A stretch of 64,000 nt of DNA. Source: JBAJNL01 sp036881885 (lineage in GTDB: Bacteria; Pseudomonadota; Alphaproteobacteria; Holosporales; Hepatobacteraceae). The notes beneath the pieces are model-generated. The model did no database searches and had not been told where the DNA came from. It was given only the letters and a program-made list of their open reading frames with translations. The translations under genes were made by a program, and so were the position numbers. Shown here one piece after another: positions 61,870 to 64,000 of this stretch. How positions within the stretch are numbered: position 1 is the stretch's first letter; each line of letters opens with the position of its first letter. The stretch spans positions 1-64,000 of the forward strand of contig JBAJNL010000002.1 of assembly GCA_036881885.1 (NCBI GenBank). The letters are read 5' to 3'.

Positions 61870-63255
61870 TTGTCATTTTTTAATTTTTTGTTCGTTTATT
61901 TTTTCTGTTGTGCGGCTGCGATTTCTTCTGCAGATCACGGAAGTCTTGTTTCTGTTGAAAAAGAAAATGACCCATCTGTAACGGTTTGTGCGTGCGTTCC
62001 AAGGAAACATGCTGTTGAATGGAACGGTGTATGTGAAAAGTCACGCCTTCTAAAGTCCAATATTAAGCGTTTTTTACGTCAAGTAAATCCATCTAAAGCA
62101 CGCAAGGATGCTTTAGCGCAGGATTCAGCGTTAGAAACAATTCGTTTGTTTGCGGCACAGCAGCAAGCTGCCAGAGATACCATTGAGGGCTTGTGTACTT
62201 ATTTTGCAGAAGATGCAAAACAAACGGGAGATATAAAAGATTGGAAAGCGCTTTTAGCACATAACAAAAAGGCTATGGACCTGCTTGAAGATGCCAGTAC
62301 AAAAAAACTAAAAATTGAACATGGATCTGATCATCAATGTACGCAATGGGATAGCTTTCTTCAAAAATCTATCGAGAAATATGGGGAACAGTTATATTTT
62401 GCGTTTTGCCTTACGCATTATACAAATGCATTACACGCGCACTTGGTGGAACTGATGAAAGCCAACCCTATGGGCGAGGGATATGATTTTGCGGAATACC
62501 AGAAGATGAAAGCCTATACAGAGGAGGTCTGTCTTTTTAAAAACAATCAACAGTTCAAGCAATTTTCCTTTGATGTCATTCAAGCAATGAATGGTCAAAA
62601 CCTTTCTGAAAAAATGCTCAACTGCTTTCTTAACAACATTGACCCTGCCCGGTGTGCCATAACGAAGCGGTACACGTTTACAAACACCCCTCTTACAAAG
62701 GAAACAATACAAGACGCAATAGAATCAATAGCTAAAAAATATAAAATTCTGGATGATTTGCAATCGCTTTATAAGGAGTTTCTAAAATTTTCTCAAGCGC
62801 AACCTTATAAAATCTTCTTTGGGAGATACGCTGCGGCACAAAAAAACAAGCAGTTGAAACTTAACAATGCGAGGCGATCTTTGGACGGGGCTCAAAATTT
62901 TGCACAAGGTTGGCGAGCCCTTGCTCAAGTGCTTGCACAAGAAGACGAGAGCAGTATTTTTGTAGGGTTGTATATCACAAAAGAGCATATTTTTTTTAAA
63001 AAAAGGGGCAATCCACCCCGTAATCTAGCCTGCGAGAAAGACCCCTTTACGTTTTTAGCGCAGCTGATAAAAGATGGGTATGGCGAAGTCATTAAGCAAT
63101 ATGCTCAAAAGAATGGGGGGCCTTTTAGAATGTTCGTCTTCTCCGGCACAATCGATGAAGAGAGCATGCAAACGCTCAGTGCCTTTCTAAAAGCGCAAAG
63201 CATCGCGCACAAAATAGGGTACACAGACTCTTCTTTCCAAACAAAAGATTTGTAG
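61870..63255 (+). CDS. hypothetical exported alpha-helical protein
   Basis: The 461-residue protein starts with TTG at 61870, the only start that keeps the signal-peptide-like SFFNFLFVYFFCCAAAISSA. The mature part is helical and charged, with several cysteines (VTVCACVPRK, GVCEKS) near the start and a mixed alpha/beta end (FVGLYITKEHIFFKKRGNPP, FRMFVFSGTIDEESMQTLSA). No family is recognised. Its place between a GNAT gene and an ankyrin gene suggests an accessory, host-related role. Confidence 0.6.
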   Translation: MSFFNFLFVYFFCCAAAISSADHGSLVSVEKENDPSVTVCACVPRKHAVEWNGVCEKSRLLKSNIKRFLRQVNPSKARKDALAQDSALETIRLFAAQQQAARDTIEGLCTYFAEDAKQTGDIKDWKALLAHNKKAMDLLEDASTKKLKIEHGSDHQCTQWDSFLQKSIEKYGEQLYFAFCLTHYTNALHAHLVELMKANPMGEGYDFAEYQKMKAYTEEVCLFKNNQQFKQFSFDVIQAMNGQNLSEKMLNCFLNNIDPARCAITKRYTFTNTPLTKETIQDAIESIAKKYKILDDLQSLYKEFLKFSQAQPYKIFFGRYAAAQKNKQLKLNNARRSLDGAQNFAQGWRALAQVLAQEDESSIFVGLYITKEHIFFKKRGNPPRNLACEKDPFTFLAQLIKDGYGEVIKQYAQKNGGPFRMFVFSGTIDEESMQTLSAFLKAQSIAHKIGYTDSSFQTKDL

Positions 63256-63646
63256 CTTTCCTGCTCTTGGCAATCAGAAAAAACAAAATAAGTCATTCAA
63301 AAGGTAAAACGGCAATAAAAGAAGCGGTTAAAACAAAATCGAAGAGAAAAAGCGGCCCCAAATAATACTCGAACCGCAGAGCAGGCGTTTGAAGTGTTTT
63401 AGATTCTCTCTGCTGGGGGCTTGTTAAAAGTAAATATAACGCACTGTTCTGCCGTGCCATCAGAACAAATTGATAGTCTTAGGGCGCATGTTGCAACATG
63501 CAGCTCTTCTTTAAATTGACATCTATATTTTAAAAAGTACGTTCATGAAACCCCGCCTTTAAAATGTGTGCTGGCGTACACTTTCCTCATTGAGCGCAAT
63601 GCGCACATGCTGTCTTGGTAATGTCTTTTAAAGAGGTCTGAGCGAG
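63256..63646. other. intergenic stretch with a long imperfect hairpin
   Basis: Between the exported protein and the ankyrin gene tails there is no gene. A nested inverted repeat at 63354-63419 pairs GCCCC with GGGGC and GCAGAG with CTCTGC around a 26-base loop. It may end one or both convergent transcripts or be a decayed RNA gene. Nothing else is supported. Confidence 0.4.
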
Positions 63647-64000
63647 TTATGGTTTATGTGCATCGGTGGCATTGATGACCCATGCGTTAATTCTTTTTGG
63701 TGGTGCACAGCCCAGCGTGGCACCGCGCTGTTTAAGCAGCTTTTGTGTGTTGCAACTTCCGTAACGCATGGCATAAACCAGTGGTGTAAAATCAGCAACA
63801 TGTTCAAGCATAAAATCCCCGTAACTTTTATCAGACAAGTGTTCCATCCTTTTAAGATTATAAAGGGCGTCGTTTGCATTTGCGCCGGCCTGAAGCAGCA
63901 TCTGAATGGTTTGATCACTGCCGAACTGTATGGCATAAAAAAGTGCCGTTTTGCCAAAAGGGTTGCGTGCATTGACTTTTGCACCGTGTTTAAGCAACAA
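63647..64000 (-). CDS. ankyrin-repeat protein, C-terminal part (cut by window edge)
   Basis: The frame is open at the window edge and gives 118 residues up to the stop at 63647. It shows one full ankyrin repeat (LLKHGAKVNARNPFGKTALF YAIQFG), a second (TIQMLLQAGANANDALYNL) and a later one (DFTPLVYAMRYGSCNTQKLL). Ankyrin proteins mediate protein binding and are often secreted effectors in intracellular bacteria. The N-terminus is outside the window. Confidence 0.88.
   Translation of the reverse strand: MLLKHGAKVNARNPFGKTALFYAIQFGSDQTIQMLLQAGANANDALYNLKRMEHLSDKSYGDFMLEHVADFTPLVYAMRYGSCNTQKLLKQRGATLGCAPPKRINAWVINATDAHKP

Noticed and set aside
63354..63419. A tRNA gene on the minus strand at the GGTTCGAG
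   Set aside because: The T-stem does not pair and no D-arm or anticodon arm can be formed.

Overview
The window reads as a chromosome segment of an alphaproteobacterium, most likely a host-associated (protist or arthropod) lineage in the Holosporales/Paracaedibacter neighbourhood. The alphaproteobacterial signs are a Shemin-pathway 5-aminolevulinate synthase (hemA), the CtrA-pathway phosphotransferase ChpT, a DUF6468 flagellar-cluster protein, a COQ7-type ubiquinone hydroxylase and a dusB (nifR3) locus followed by an NtrC-like DNA-binding remnant. The host-associated signs are an ankyrin-repeat protein, a leishmanolysin-type (M8) secreted metalloprotease, isolated type VI secretion genes, a LicD-type transferase and several exported proteins of no recognised family. 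The genus-level placement is inference. Both window edges cut genes: obgE at the left and an ankyrin gene at the right.

Layout. 1-6.9 kb holds obgE (partial), infA, an MFS transporter, an outer-membrane barrel, grxD, a ubiquinone block (polyprenyl diphosphate synthase, UbiH-type hydroxylase, Coq7), a DsbB-like protein and a DedA-family protein. 6.9-12.5 kb holds murJ, mutS and tyrS. 12.5-19.7 kb is a tightly overlapping minus-strand operon for 4-amino-4-deoxy-L-arabinose modification of lipid A (arnT, an ArnE/F-like SMR protein, arnB, arnC, the arnA decarboxylase half, then a FlaA1-like dehydratase). It starts directly at a tRNA-Val. The arnA half is broken by two tandem in-frame stops, and the dehydratase has lost its catalytic motif. 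19.9-24 kb holds a frameshifted acetoacetate decarboxylase, gltX and cysS. 24-31.3 kb holds two exported unknowns, licD, secA, and ftsE-ftsX-rpe.

31.4-43 kb holds tRNA-Glu, tolB-pal (outer-membrane integrity), rplY, a DUF218 protein, plsC, a DUF2125 protein, hemA, comEC, an exported unknown with an internal tandem repeat, and an ABC-F ATPase. 43-49.9 kb holds the M8 protease, radC, yebC, a SPOR/TssJ-like/TssK operon, chpT, an unannotated small transcript candidate and smpB. 50.2-57.6 kb holds the Fis-like remnant, dusB, a COQ10-type START protein and a flagellar block: motE-like, DUF6468, fliM and fliL on minus; flgF, flgG, flgA and flgH on plus. The cell probably builds a flagellum in some life stage, under CtrA/ChpT control.

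57.6-64 kb holds yggT, an hsp20 preceded by a ROSE-type RNA thermometer candidate, two divergent envelope proteins, tRNA-Lys, and then an accessory stretch beginning with integrase-arm-like repeats: a GNAT acetyltransferase, an unknown exported protein and the ankyrin gene.

The most interesting items are the tandem-stop split of the Arn decarboxylase inside an otherwise intact operon, a -1 frameshift at a perfect dnaX-type slippery heptamer in acetoacetate decarboxylase, the ROSE-like thermometer, the SPOR-TssJ-TssK mini-operon, and the small transcript between chpT and smpB.
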